This document shows, piece by piece, positions 18,817-28,048 of a stretch of 64,000 nucleotides of DNA. The stretch lies in contig CAWECB010000003.1 of NCBI GenBank assembly GCA_963807465.1, positions 62,001-126,000 on the forward strand. Direction: 5' to 3'. Positions within the stretch are counted from its first letter, which is position 1, and the number at the start of each line of letters is the position of its first letter. The DNA comes from CAWECB01 sp963807465 (lineage in GTDB: Bacteria > Patescibacteriota > Minisyncoccia > Minisyncoccales > Minisyncoccaceae). The translations under genes and the position numbers were made by a program. The notes beneath the pieces were generated by a model that did no database searches, had not been told where the DNA came from, and saw nothing but the letters and a program-made list of their open reading frames with translations.

Positions 18817-18988
18817 ATGGAAAACATCATCTTTTTAGGAGACAAGGACTACCCATAAAAATCCTCCGGCAAAATTGCATTATTCCAGAGAATTGGCAGG
18901 GAATGGTCCCTACCATCCGTCACCTTTTCTCTTATTCAAAGGAATAGATTTGCCTTTAACTTTCAAAAATGATATTAAAGAAACATGA
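18817..18988 (+). CDS. Small hypothetical protein between SGNH gene and topA (one frameshift)
   Basis: An ATG 1 nt after the SGNH stop begins MENIIFLGDKDY and stops after 13 codons, but a one-base shift near 18850 opens a frame THKNPPAKLHYSRELAGNGP... that ends in a TGA overlapping the topA ATG (ATGA). The overlap, spacing and codon use suggest a real gene of about 56 residues. No family recognised. Confidence 0.45.
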
Positions 18989-20995
18989 AATCACTGGTAA
19001 TAGTAGAAAGTCCGACCAAGGCTAATACAATTAAGAAATTCTTAGGCGCTGATACGAGCGTTCTTTCGTCATATGGACATATTAGGGATCTTCCCAAGAG
19101 CAAATTGGGTGTAGACCCGGAAAACGATTTCGAAATCAAATATGTCATTCCGACTAAGGCCCGAAAGAACGTCAACCTCCTCAAAAAGGAAGTTCAAAAG
19201 GCGGATACTGTATATGTCGCCACCGACCCCGACCGCGAAGGAGAAGCCATCGCCTGGCACCTAATCGAAGTCTTGGGATTGAGCAAGGACCAATATAAGA
19301 GGATAACGTTCCACGAAATAACTAAATCGGCCATCGAAGACGCCTTAAAGAATCCGACAGAGCTGGATACCAATCTGGTTGACGCCCAGCAGGCAAGAAG
19401 GGCTTTGGACAGGATTGTTGGATATAAACTCTCCCCTTTCCTCTGGAAAAAAGTTGCAAGGGGATTGTCGGCCGGAAGGGTACAATCCGTGGCCGTGAGA
19501 CTAATAGCCAAAAGGGAGGAGGAGATAAAAAAATTCAAGCCGGAAGAATACTGGAGCATTCGGCGTCGTCCTTGAAAAACAAAACAAAGAAAGATTCGAG
19601 GCTGTTTTGACAAAAAAGAAAGGGAAAGTCATATCAAAGATGGATATAAAGAACAAGGAAGAGGCGGAAAAGATAAAAAATGATTTGGAAAAAGCCAATT
19701 ATGAAGTTTTAAGCATTGAAAGAAAAGAAACGGTTAGGCATCCCCTACCTCCCCTAACCACTTCCGCCATGCAACAGGAGGCTTCGAAGAAGTTGAGATT
19801 TCCGGCCAAGATGACGATGAGGATAGCCCAGCAACTGTACGAAAAAGGTTTCATAACTTACCACAGGACCGACTCCTTGAATCTGTCCACCCAATCAATT
19901 TCTGCCGCCGAAAGCTTCATCAAGGACAAATACGGGAAACAATACTCCAAGACAAGGAACTTCAAGGCCAAAGGAAGGGCTCAGGAAGCGCACGAAGCCG
20001 TAAGACCAACTTTTGTCGAAGGCAATCCCGAAGAGATGGGAATGGATGAGAGGCAAAAAAAATTATACAAGCTTATCTGGACGAGATTCGTAGCCTCCCA
20101 GATGTCGGAAGCTATCTTTGACTCGACCAAGGCCGAGATACAAACTAACAACGAATACACTTTGCAGGCCAACGGACTGAATATGAAATTCGACGGGTTC
20201 CTTAAAGTCTATCTGATGAAATTTGAAGAAAAGACCCTTCCCGATCTGAAAGAAAAAGAACCGTTAAGCTTGATAGAAATCAAGCCCGAAGAGCACTTTA
20301 CCCAGCCGCCAGCTAGATACACCGAAGCGAGCTTAATTAAAGAACTCGAAGAAAACGAAATCGGGCGGCCCTCGACTTACGCCCCCATCATCTCGACCAT
20401 CCAAGACAGGAATTATGTCATCAAGAATAAGGACAGACGATTCGAACCGACGGAGATAGGAATCACCGTCGACCAGATCCTCCTCAAACATTTTCCTGAA
20501 ATCGTAGACATAAAGTTCACAGCCAATATGGAAAAAGAATTGGACGAAATCGCTCAAGGCAAGGAGAACTGGAAAACCATTTTACGAGATTTCTACGTCC
20601 CATTCGAAAATAATCTGGAAAACAAACTGGAAGAAGTGGAAAAGGTTAAAAAGGAAGATGAACCGACGAATAAAACTTGCCCTAAGTGCGGAAAACCTCT
20701 AGTAATAAAATCGGGAAGGTTCGGACGATTTACGGCGTGCAGCGGATTCCCGGAATGCAGATACATCGAAACCGAAAAGAAAAAAATAGGCATCACCTGC
20801 CCCAAGTGCGAACAAGGAGAAATCATCGAAAAAAAGTCAAGAAAAGGAAAAATATTCTACAGCTGCGAGAACTGGCCCGACTGCGACTTCGCCCTATGGG
20901 ACAAGCCAACTGGGGAAAAATGCCCCAAGTGCGGAGCATTGATGGTAGAAAAAGGAAAAAAGGTGAAGTGTTCGGACAAAAACTGCGGAAAATAA
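18985..20995 (+). CDS. topA: DNA topoisomerase I (one frameshift)
   Basis: Type IA topoisomerase relaxing negative supercoils. TOPRIM: LVIVESPTKANTIKKFLG and YVATDPDREGEAIAWHL. The active-site Tyr is in GFITYHRTDS. The frame breaks near 19570 after EEYWSI; the other frame continues with a VVLEKQNKERFEAVL-like sequence. The C-terminus has two Cys4 zinc fingers (CPKCGKPL...CSGFPEC; CPKCEQGE...CENWPDC) and a third (CPKCGAL...CSDKNC). About 670 residues. A bidirectional terminator follows. Confidence 0.94.
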
Positions 20996-21022
20996 AAAAG
21001 AGGGGCATACCCCTCTTTTTAG
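20994..21022. terminator. Bidirectional terminator between topA and parB
   Basis: GAGGGG-CATA-CCCCTC (21000-21015) flanked by an A run on the left and a T run on the right. It serves topA on the plus strand and parB on the minus strand. Confidence 0.85.
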
Positions 21023-21900
21023 TTTTTTATCTTCTTCAACCATTCGCCCATCTCCTCTTCTGAATTGAAATTCATTATGACTTGGATGTTATTTTTCTTC
21101 TTCTCGATCCTAACGTTGTCGGAATTGAGAACCTGCCTTATCCTCCTCTCCAAGAAATCACTGACCATTTCCGGAACTCTGGCAACGAAACTTTTTCTTT
21201 CCCTCTTTGGACTCATTTCCTTGGCCTTTCTCTCCGTCTCTCTTACCGAATATCCGTTATTAATCACTTCCTCTAAAAGGATACTCCTCACTTTATCATC
21301 CTTGGCAGTAAGTAAGGCCCTTGCATGTCCCTCGGATATCTTCTCTTCCTTAAGGGCCCTTTTGACGTCATGGGGCAACATTAGAAGCCTAAGACTGTTG
21401 GCAATGGCTTCTCTACTTGTTCCCGCCAGCTTGCCGATCTCTTTTTCCAATAATCCGAATTCGTCCCTCAATTTTCCGAAAGCTTCAGCCTTGTCTATGG
21501 GATTCAAATTCTTTCTCTGTACGTTTTCGATTAGGGCCATTTCCAGTTTTTCCCTGTTCGACTGTTCACGGATAATGACCGGAACCTGCTTCAGCCCTAT
21601 CCTCTGCGAAGCCCTCCATCTCCTTTCTCCGGCGACTATCTGGTACTCATAAGAAATGCCTCTGTCTGTCTTCTTCTCTATCTTGTTAACGATTATGGGC
21701 TGGAGCATCCCATATTTCTTGATTGACTCTCCCAAAGAATTCAAACCCTCCTCGTCGAAATCCTTTCGAGGCTGATAGGGGTTAGGCTTAATCTTCTCTA
21801 TTTCAATCCAGAAGATAAAATCCTTTCTAGTCTTGTCTTCAGTATTAACCGTCTCCCTGTCTTTTTTCGGTATTAATGATTCTATTCCTTTTCCAATCAT
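21019..21900 (-). CDS. parB: Chromosome partitioning protein ParB
   Basis: CTPase DNA clamp that loads at parS. 293 residues. N-terminal ParB/Srx-like domain with IKPNPYQPRKDFDEEGLNSL, the CTP-binding GERRWRAS and ENVQRKNLNPIDKA; the HTH follows (LAGTSREAIANSLRLLML); C-terminal dimerisation domain ends with EEEMGEWLKKIKN. Start at 21900 overlaps the end of parA. No parS-like 16-mer was searched exhaustively by eye. Confidence 0.94.
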   Translation of the reverse strand: MIGKGIESLIPKKDRETVNTEDKTRKDFIFWIEIEKIKPNPYQPRKDFDEEGLNSLGESIKKYGMLQPIIVNKIEKKTDRGISYEYQIVAGERRWRASQRIGLKQVPVIIREQSNREKLEMALIENVQRKNLNPIDKAEAFGKLRDEFGLLEKEIGKLAGTSREAIANSLRLLMLPHDVKRALKEEKISEGHARALLTAKDDKVRSILLEEVINNGYSVRETERKAKEMSPKRERKSFVARVPEMVSDFLERRIRQVLNSDNVRIEKKKNNIQVIMNFNSEEEMGEWLKKIKN

Positions 21901-22665
21901 ATGTTAATTTTGCTATTATTTCCCTTGCTAATTCACGGAAAGCATGAACTGCTCTCGAATTGGGAGAATGCCTTAAAATCGTCTTCCCTGTTACCGGAGA
22001 TTCCGACAAAGCGACAACGCGAGGAATGACTGTGTCAAAAACGTAACCCGGGAAATTTCTCCTCAAATCCTTGGCAATGTTCGTACTTACCTTGTTTCTG
22101 CGATTGTACATCGTCAGAACCGCTCCCAGTATCTTTGATGTTCTTCTCCATATTCTCATTAATGAGCTTAATGTTCGACAGTAATTGTCCCAACCCTTCC
22201 ATGGCCAAATACTCGCACTGGACGGGAATCAGGACCTCATCGGCGGCAATCAAGGCATTTAAAGTAAGAATTCCAAGGCTTGGAGGGCAATCAATCAATA
22301 CGAAATCATAATCATCTTTTACCCTATCTATAACGTCTTTCAATTTGAATTCCCTGTCTTTCGTATTGATCAGTTCGATATTCGCTCCCGCCAGATTGTA
22401 TGAAGTCGGCATAATATCAAAAGCCAAAAAAGGAGTCTTTTTGACGATGTCCCGCGGCGAAACCTGTTCCAGTAATGCTTCGTACAGGGAAACGGACAAA
22501 TCTTTGGGTTTTATCCCTATGGAAAAAGTGGCATTGGCCTGCGGGATCAATATCAACCAAGAGGACTTTCTTGCCAAAAGCGGTCAAAAAGACGGGCAAA
22601 TTAACGGCGATTGCCGTTTTTCCCACTCCACCTTTTTGATTGGCGATGGCGATTACTCTGGTCAT
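21845..22665 (-). CDS. parA: Chromosome partitioning ATPase ParA (frameshifts)
   Basis: Deviant Walker ATPase. VIAIANQKGGVGKTAIAVNL is the Walker A; VLLVDIDPAGQ and FVLIDCPPSLGILTLNAL are the A' and B motifs. The frame breaks near 22540 and near 22150. The final piece contains VLTMYNRRNKVSTNIAKDLR and FDTVIPRVVALSESP. The last codons overlap the start of parB by about 56 bp. After repair the length is about 270 residues. It is divergent from the tRNA-Leu pair. A TAAAAT 7 nt before the ATG could be its -10 box. Confidence 0.92.
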
Positions 22666-22732
22666 TAAGATAATTTTACCACAAGCAATTTAAATTTACA
22701 AACAATACATATATGATAAATAAATATATATT

Positions 22733-22816
22733 GCCGAAGTGGCGGAACTGGCAGACGCGTAGCACTCAAAATGCTATGGGGGTAACCCCGTGAGAGTTCA
22801 AGTCTCTCCTTCGGCA
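22733..22816 (+). tRNA. tRNA-Leu (anticodon CAA)
   Basis: Acceptor GCCGAAG pairs with CTTCGGC; D arm starts GGCGGAACTGGCAGACGC, typical of tRNA-Leu; anticodon loop CTCAAAA gives CAA; long variable arm GGGGGTAACCCC; T arm GAGAG-TTCAAGT-CTCTC. 84 nt, CCA not encoded. Confidence 0.96.
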
Positions 22817-22840
22817 CACGAACGTGCCTATGGCATAATT

Positions 22841-22924
22841 GTCGAAGTGGCGGAACTGGCAGACGCGTAGCGTTCAGAACGCTATAGAAGCAATTCTGTG
22901 TGGGTTCAAGTCCCACCTTCGACA
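22841..22924 (+). tRNA. tRNA-Leu (anticodon CAG)
   Basis: Acceptor GTCGAAG pairs with CTTCGAC; same D arm as the preceding gene; anticodon loop TTCAGAA gives CAG; long variable arm; T stem TGGG-TTCAAGT-CCCA. CCA not encoded. Tandem with the CAA isoacceptor 24 nt upstream. Confidence 0.96.
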
Positions 22925-22959
22925 CATATCATATATTAAAAAAGGGTCTCCTCTGTTTT

Positions 22960-23382
22960 TTATTTCTTTATGACGCAATAGTAGTATAGAACCGTTAAAA
23001 GAATGAGTGAGCCGTAAAACCAGACTATCTTTTCGGAAAACATCAGTCTCGGCCTACTCGGCACAGTCTTCCTGAAGCGGTCGTTGATATTGATATCGAG
23101 CATGTATGCATCCGTTTCAAGCCTGTTCTCAATATCCCATTTGTACAGATTCTTGTACATCTTCATTTTCTGCTGATAGTGCGCATCAAGGAACCAGAAT
23201 GCGACCAAAGGAATAAAAGCCACTAAAACATGTAGTTGCTGGCCCTGGAAAATCAGCGTTGCGACGATCAGGGTAACAGCCCATCCTTTTATGAGAAAGC
23301 TGTTATTGGACTTTCTCTTGATTATGGCCTGGATTATTTCCGCTTCCTTGGCCAAGATAAACAGTCTTTGGTCTTTGGTCAT
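22960..23382 (-). CDS. Small membrane protein of unknown function
   Basis: 140 residues. Two central hydrophobic segments (about 31-48 and 50-67) and one at the C-terminus (about 115-135). The soluble part between them (YQQKMKMYKNLYKWDIENRL) is charged. No family recognised. It lies at the end of a long minus-strand gene run, 1 nt after the sugar nucleotidyltransferase. Confidence 0.65.
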   Translation of the reverse strand: MTKDQRLFILAKEAEIIQAIIKRKSNNSFLIKGWAVTLIVATLIFQGQQLHVLVAFIPLVAFWFLDAHYQQKMKMYKNLYKWDIENRLETDAYMLDININDRFRKTVPSRPRLMFSEKIVWFYGSLILLTVLYYYCVIKK

Positions 23383-23383
23383 T

Positions 23384-24561
23384 TTAAATTATATCATTAT
23401 CCACTTTCTCTCCGGGCATGGTCATCTTGCCGGGCCATATCTTCTTGCCCGGATACACTAACGTCCCTATTCCCGTTTTGACGCCATCCCCGAAGATGGC
23501 ACCGAACTTTTTAAGATGAGTATCGACTATCTCATCTTTTACTTTCGTTTTTATATTCTTACCATCGTGCCTCAAATTAGCGATGATGGTTCCGGCTCCA
23601 AAATTACAATTCTCCCCGATTATGGAATCTCCCACGTATGACAGATGCGCTATATGCGTCCCTTTGCCCACTATGGAATTCTTAACTTCCACCGAATGCC
23701 CGATTACGCAATTATCTTCAATCACCGCTCCGCCCCTCAAAAAACAGTTGGGCCCGACGGTACAATTCCTGCCGATATAAACCGGCCCTTCGATATATGC
23801 TCCGCTCTTGATAATAGAGCCCTCTTCGACTATAACATCTCCCTTGAGTACGACTCCTTTCTCGACCTTGCCCTTGTTTCTTTTCTTTTCCATCTTGAAC
23901 AGTTCCGGAATGGCGGCAAAGATATCCCAAGGGTAAGATGCCGGGAACCAGAACTCAGCCCTTGAAGCATGGAGCGTATCGCCGTGGATGAACCTAGTAA
24001 CGTAATCCGTGAACTCATATTCTCCCCGCGGAGACCTGTCTATGTTGAAATCGAATATGCTCTTGGGCAGGCAATACAGGGCCGCATTGACTAGGCTGGA
24101 AATAGGTTCCGAGGGCTTTTCGACAATACTCTTCGCGAAATTCTCTTCGGTTATAACGACTCCGAAAGCGCAAGGATTCTTGTGTTCTTTGACCAAAATC
24201 GAAGGCAAAAGATCCATAGCTTTCTTGATGTCGTCTTTGAAGTAGAAATCGTCTCCGTTCAAGAGGATAAAGTCGTCCTTAATAAAAGGCAGGGCCAGTT
24301 TCGCCGCCGGCCGGTACCATCAATCTCTTCCTGTTCCACATAGTTTATCTTAATTTTCCCCCAATTCTCTCCTATCTTATCCTTTATCATCTCTTTCTTA
24401 TAGCTGACGATGATGAAAGCTTCATCGACCAAGCCGTCCAACTGGTTCAAGTTGTGTTCCAGGATGGATCTCCCGAATAAAACGAAAAGGGGTTTGGGCT
24501 TATTAATGGAAAGCGGCCAAAATCTCGTTCCCTTTCCCGCTGCTAAAATTATTGCTTGCAT
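23384..24561 (-). CDS. Bifunctional sugar-1-phosphate nucleotidylyltransferase/acyltransferase, archaeal GlmU-like (frameshift)
   Basis: The N-terminal nucleotidyltransferase starts MQAIILAAGKGTRFWPLS with KPKPLFVL; the frame breaks near 24300 and resumes before LLNGDDFYFKDD. The C-terminal half is a left-handed beta-helix with hexapeptide repeats (VIEEGSIIKSGAYIEGPVYI...; VGDSIIGENCNFGAGTIIANL). The last block (RHDGKNIKTKV) resembles the archaeal bifunctional enzymes that make UDP-N-acetylhexosamine or dTDP-glucose rather than E. coli GlmU. About 392 residues. With glmS nearby it likely supplies UDP-GlcNAc. Confidence 0.82.
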
Positions 24562-24562
24562 G

Positions 24563-25523
24563 TTATAGGCTTAATAATGATTTCGCCAGTTTATCGGCAT
24601 CGTGGACGATTTCTCCATCTTCGGATAGAAGGTCAACCCCCACATATTTATTATTCTTCGGTAACGTATCGAATCCTACTATTTCTACGAATTGAGGATG
24701 GCTAGCCTTGTATTCCGACAGCCTTTCTTCCCCGGGCATTTTTGTATTATAGATAACATAATCGAGTTCGCATTTCAAATGATCCTCGACTATCTTGACG
24801 AAATCCCCGACTTTGAAGTCGTCCGACTCTCCTTTCTTGGTCATAAGGTTACAGATGTAAACTTTCTTGGCCCTGCTCTCTCTTATAGCTTGATGAGTGC
24901 CGTCAACCAAGAGAACCTGCATCAAAGAAGAGTAAATGTCCCCCGGACCGATAACAACCATGTCTGCCCTGCCTATCCTTTTAATAGTCTGAGGACACGC
25001 TCTTACGATCGGCCTCAAAAGCAATTCCTTGATCTTCAGATTGGTATCGTGCTTTGGTTTATCAATATTCGATTCTCCCACTATCTCCTGTCCGTTTTCA
25101 AGAATAGCCACTAGGTCCGACTTGTGTATGGTCGAAGGAAGTATCTTGTGGTTGCCTATCAATAATCCGTTCATCCTTTCAAAAATTGTCCTATAGTTAC
25201 CTTCCTTCAGGTACATTGCCGCAAACATGAGATTGCCGAGATTGTGTTCGGACAATTCTCCGGCCGGAAACCTAAAATTAAGAAGTTCTTTGTCTTCTTC
25301 CGCTGAACCGGCACAGTTCCAAAAAAGCCCTCCTGACATCTCCCGGAGAGATAATATCATATTCTTTTCTCAATTTTCCCGAAGATCCTCCGGAATCGAG
25401 GACCGAAGAAACGACGGTCAATTTGACATTCTTGTGTTTGAGTCCGCGCAAAATCGTCTTGGGCATGGCATTACCGCCGCCGATGCAGACGATCTTCTTT
25501 TTTACAAATGGGTTTGTAAGCAT
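24563..25523 (-). CDS. yvcK: YvcK/CofD-like gluconeogenesis factor (frameshift)
   Basis: Member of the CofD/YvcK family; in other bacteria YvcK is a UDP-sugar-binding regulator that links carbon flux to peptidoglycan synthesis. KIVCIGGGNAMPKTILRGLK and VVSSVLDSGGSSGKLRKEYD are the N-terminal signatures; VVIGPGDIYSSLMQVLLVDG is the C-terminal one. The frame breaks near 25325. Start at 25523 overlaps the end of the upstream ferredoxin oxidoreductase beta gene by 22 bp. Neighbouring glmS and nucleotidyltransferase fit an amino-sugar control role. Confidence 0.9.
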
Positions 25524-26346
25524 TTAATGATATCCGCTTTTTTGTTCTCTTCCAGATTCCTCGTAATCTCTTCTTCGTAGGTCATCTTTTCTTCCTTGTA
25601 GAGTAGCCCCAAGAGGGATCCTTCCTTCGCCGTTATAGTTCCATTCCTTTATCAAAGCCATCGCCTTTTCTTTAGAGGCGGGATCAGTCATTGACGGCCT
25701 CATAAGAGTTCTTATTGTAGAAGCGCAGTGGTATTGAAGAAAGAAACGCAAGGCTGGAGAACCTCGATGAAAGAAAATCCCTTGTGGTTGACTGCCTCAA
25801 CGATCAGATTCTTCAAATGTTGTATTTTGAAGAATAGCTTCTGGCTATGAATGAAGCATTCGAAGCCATCATGAGTTCTAAAGGATTCAACGGCTCTTCA
25901 ATGCTTCCTTCTGGAGTCGACTTAGTTTTCAGTCCCTTGGGGGAGACCGCCGTAAACTGTCCTGTAGTCAGGGCGAATAGCCTGTTATTGTGCATTATGA
26001 CATTTATGTCCGAATTCCTCTTGGCCGAATGGATAAGATGTGAAATTCCCTCATCCAGAGCCGCCCCGTCTCCCAAGAATACTAGTATCTTCAAATCGAG
26101 GATTAGCGAGCTTGATTCCTTCCGCCGTCGCAATCGACCGGCCGTGAAGAGAATAGAAGCTGTTAAGATTCAAATAATCGACTATTTTTGAATTGCAGCC
26201 GATGTCCGAAACAACGACGATATCTTCCTTGGGCGTCCCAGAATCGATAAGTGCATTCGACCGCTTCATTTGACCGCTTGCAATATTCCGAAGTCTCCGC
26301 ATCCCGGACACCAGGTATTTGCGCAATATGTGTCTAATTTTTCCAT
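25502..26346 (-). CDS. 2-oxoacid:ferredoxin oxidoreductase, beta subunit (several frameshifts)
   Basis: Thiamine-diphosphate subunit. The start MEKLDTYCANTWCPGCGDFG carries the WCPGCGD signature, followed by DIVVVSDIGCNSKIVDYL and SLHGRSIATAEGIKLANP; KILVFLGDGAALDEGISHLI is the TPP-binding GDG motif; HNNRLFALTTGQFTAVSP the GMTGGQ-like block. The C-terminus ends with ADIIKCLQTHL. At least four one-base breaks separate these pieces. About 280 residues after repair, normal. The alpha subunit is immediately upstream. Confidence 0.88.
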
Positions 26347-26347
26347 G

Positions 26348-28009
26348 TTATATCTTCTTTAATTGTCTTTCTAATTCTTCAGCGGTAAAGGGCCTCATGT
26401 CGTACTTCAAAATCCTCTTATCGGATTTTATTCCGTAACCCTTTAAGACATGCTCCAACTGTCCCATCGAATTGACCTCGACCGAAATTATCTTACTTGC
26501 GCCCTTGAGTGCTTTTTTCATCTGCTTCTCCGGGAAGGGCTGCATGACCACTGGCTGAACTACTTTCAGCCCCAGTTTCTCCGCCACTTCTTTGACTGCA
26601 CCCTTGACCGAACCCCAACAGATGACGACTTTCTTCGAGCTTGATTTCCCATAAATCTTGACAGCATCATCCATCTGATCAACCGCTTCCTGCATTCCCT
26701 CGAACTTCCTCAATCTTTTATTGTGCATTTTTATGATTGCCGCCCCATCTTCGGTCGATATTCCAAACTCGTCATGCTCGTAACTAGTACCTTTAACGAT
26801 CGCTCCTTTAGTCCCCGGAAAAGCCATGGGAGAAATACCGCTCTCCTTGTCCGAATACCTTTTGTATCCCCCCTTCCCTTTCCAAAGCGAAGCTGCTTCT
26901 TTCTTGATTTCCTTTAAAACCTTTTCGTCGAAAGTGAAAGTTCCTTCGGAAACATCTTTATCGGTCAATAATATCGCCGGAGTCTGATATTCCCAGGCAA
27001 GGTTCAGCAGTTTCCCGGCCCAGTAAAAAGATTCTTCGGCGTCGCCCGGAGCGACTACGAATCGCACGAAATCACCGTGCCCCGAAGCAAGGGTAAACAA
27101 TAGATCACTCTGGCTGTTGTATGTCGGCACTCCGGTAGCCGGGCCCGACCTCTGGCTGTTTATTATAAGTATCGGCGTTTCGGCCTGAGCCGCCAGGGAT
27201 ATAGCTTCGGTCATAAGGGCGAATCCTCCGCCCGATGTCCCGACCATTGATCTCTTTCCCGCGAAAGCGCTGCCGATTGCGGTATTAATGACCCCTATCT
27301 CGTTTTCCAATTGCGAAACGACGATGTTGAAATCCTTCTCGTGCTCAGCCAGATAATGGAGGATGCTCGTTGCCGGAGTCATGGGATAGGCGTAGTAGTT
27401 TTCCAATCCCGCTTTGACCGCACCCAAGGCTAAAGCTTCGTTCCCTGTTAGGAGCGGCCTCGCTCCGCCTTTCAGCTTTTCAATCTTCATCACCCCCTCC
27501 GTCCTGTCATAAGCCTCTTTGGCTATTTCCAGATTTTTGTCGATCCCTCTTTCTATTTCCCGCCTCAAAACGTCTTCAAGGATGTGCCAACTGATACCGG
27601 CGACCTTTGCAAAGGCTCCTATAAGAGCGGTATTGCTCATTATGGGAATGCCTCCCAAATCTTTGGTGATTGTCTCTATCTTCACTCCAACGCCTTCTTT
27701 TGATTTTATCTTGTCCTCATTAAAGATAAGCACACCATTCTTTTCCAGTTCTCCTTCGTGCTTCTTGATGGTATTTGCATCAAGGGCCAAGATAAAATCT
27801 GCTTTTTCGCGACTGGACAAAACCTCTTTTTCCGAAGCCCTGATCTGAGAAAAGTTGTGTCCTCCCTTGATTAGAGATTCATAATCTTCGTGGATGAATA
27901 TATTGTATCCCAGCTGGTTAAACAGCTTGGCGATAATAAGGCCAGCCTTTCTCGAACCTTGTCCAGCGGCTCCGCCTATCAGGATTGAATAGTCTTTTGT
28001 GTGTTTCAT
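26348..28009 (-). CDS. 2-oxoacid:acceptor oxidoreductase, fused gamma-alpha subunit
   Basis: The N-terminal gamma domain (about 1-190: YSILIGGAAGQGSRKAGLIIAKL, SLIKGGHNFSQIR) is joined to the alpha/pyrimidine-binding domain (GNEALALGAVKAGLENYYAYPMTP; VGTSGGGFALMTEAI). This is the KorA/VorA-like arrangement, oxidising a 2-oxoacid to acyl-CoA with ferredoxin reduction. No separate delta (ferredoxin) gene is adjacent. 553 residues with the Met at 28009 as start (frame opens at 28018); TAAAAT lies about 9 nt upstream of it. The exact substrate cannot be read from sequence. Confidence 0.9.
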   Translation of the reverse strand: MKHTKDYSILIGGAAGQGSRKAGLIIAKLFNQLGYNIFIHEDYESLIKGGHNFSQIRASEKEVLSSREKADFILALDANTIKKHEGELEKNGVLIFNEDKIKSKEGVGVKIETITKDLGGIPIMSNTALIGAFAKVAGISWHILEDVLRREIERGIDKNLEIAKEAYDRTEGVMKIEKLKGGARPLLTGNEALALGAVKAGLENYYAYPMTPATSILHYLAEHEKDFNIVVSQLENEIGVINTAIGSAFAGKRSMVGTSGGGFALMTEAISLAAQAETPILIINSQRSGPATGVPTYNSQSDLLFTLASGHGDFVRFVVAPGDAEESFYWAGKLLNLAWEYQTPAILLTDKDVSEGTFTFDEKVLKEIKKEAASLWKGKGGYKRYSDKESGISPMAFPGTKGAIVKGTSYEHDEFGISTEDGAAIIKMHNKRLRKFEGMQEAVDQMDDAVKIYGKSSSKKVVICWGSVKGAVKEVAEKLGLKVVQPVVMQPFPEKQMKKALKGASKIISVEVNSMGQLEHVLKGYGIKSDKRILKYDMRPFTAEELERQLKKI

Positions 28010-28048
28010 ATAGCACAAATTTTACCATAAAAAACGGCAAAGGAAAAG

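Noticed and set aside
22733..22924. Tandem repeat of about 108 bp
   Set aside because: Explained by two leucine tRNA isoacceptors with shared D arms.
22665..22925. 86-residue minus-strand ORF with GLEPTQ/RLPVPPLRQ repeats
   Set aside because: It is the antisense reading of two tRNA-Leu genes, a known spurious prediction.
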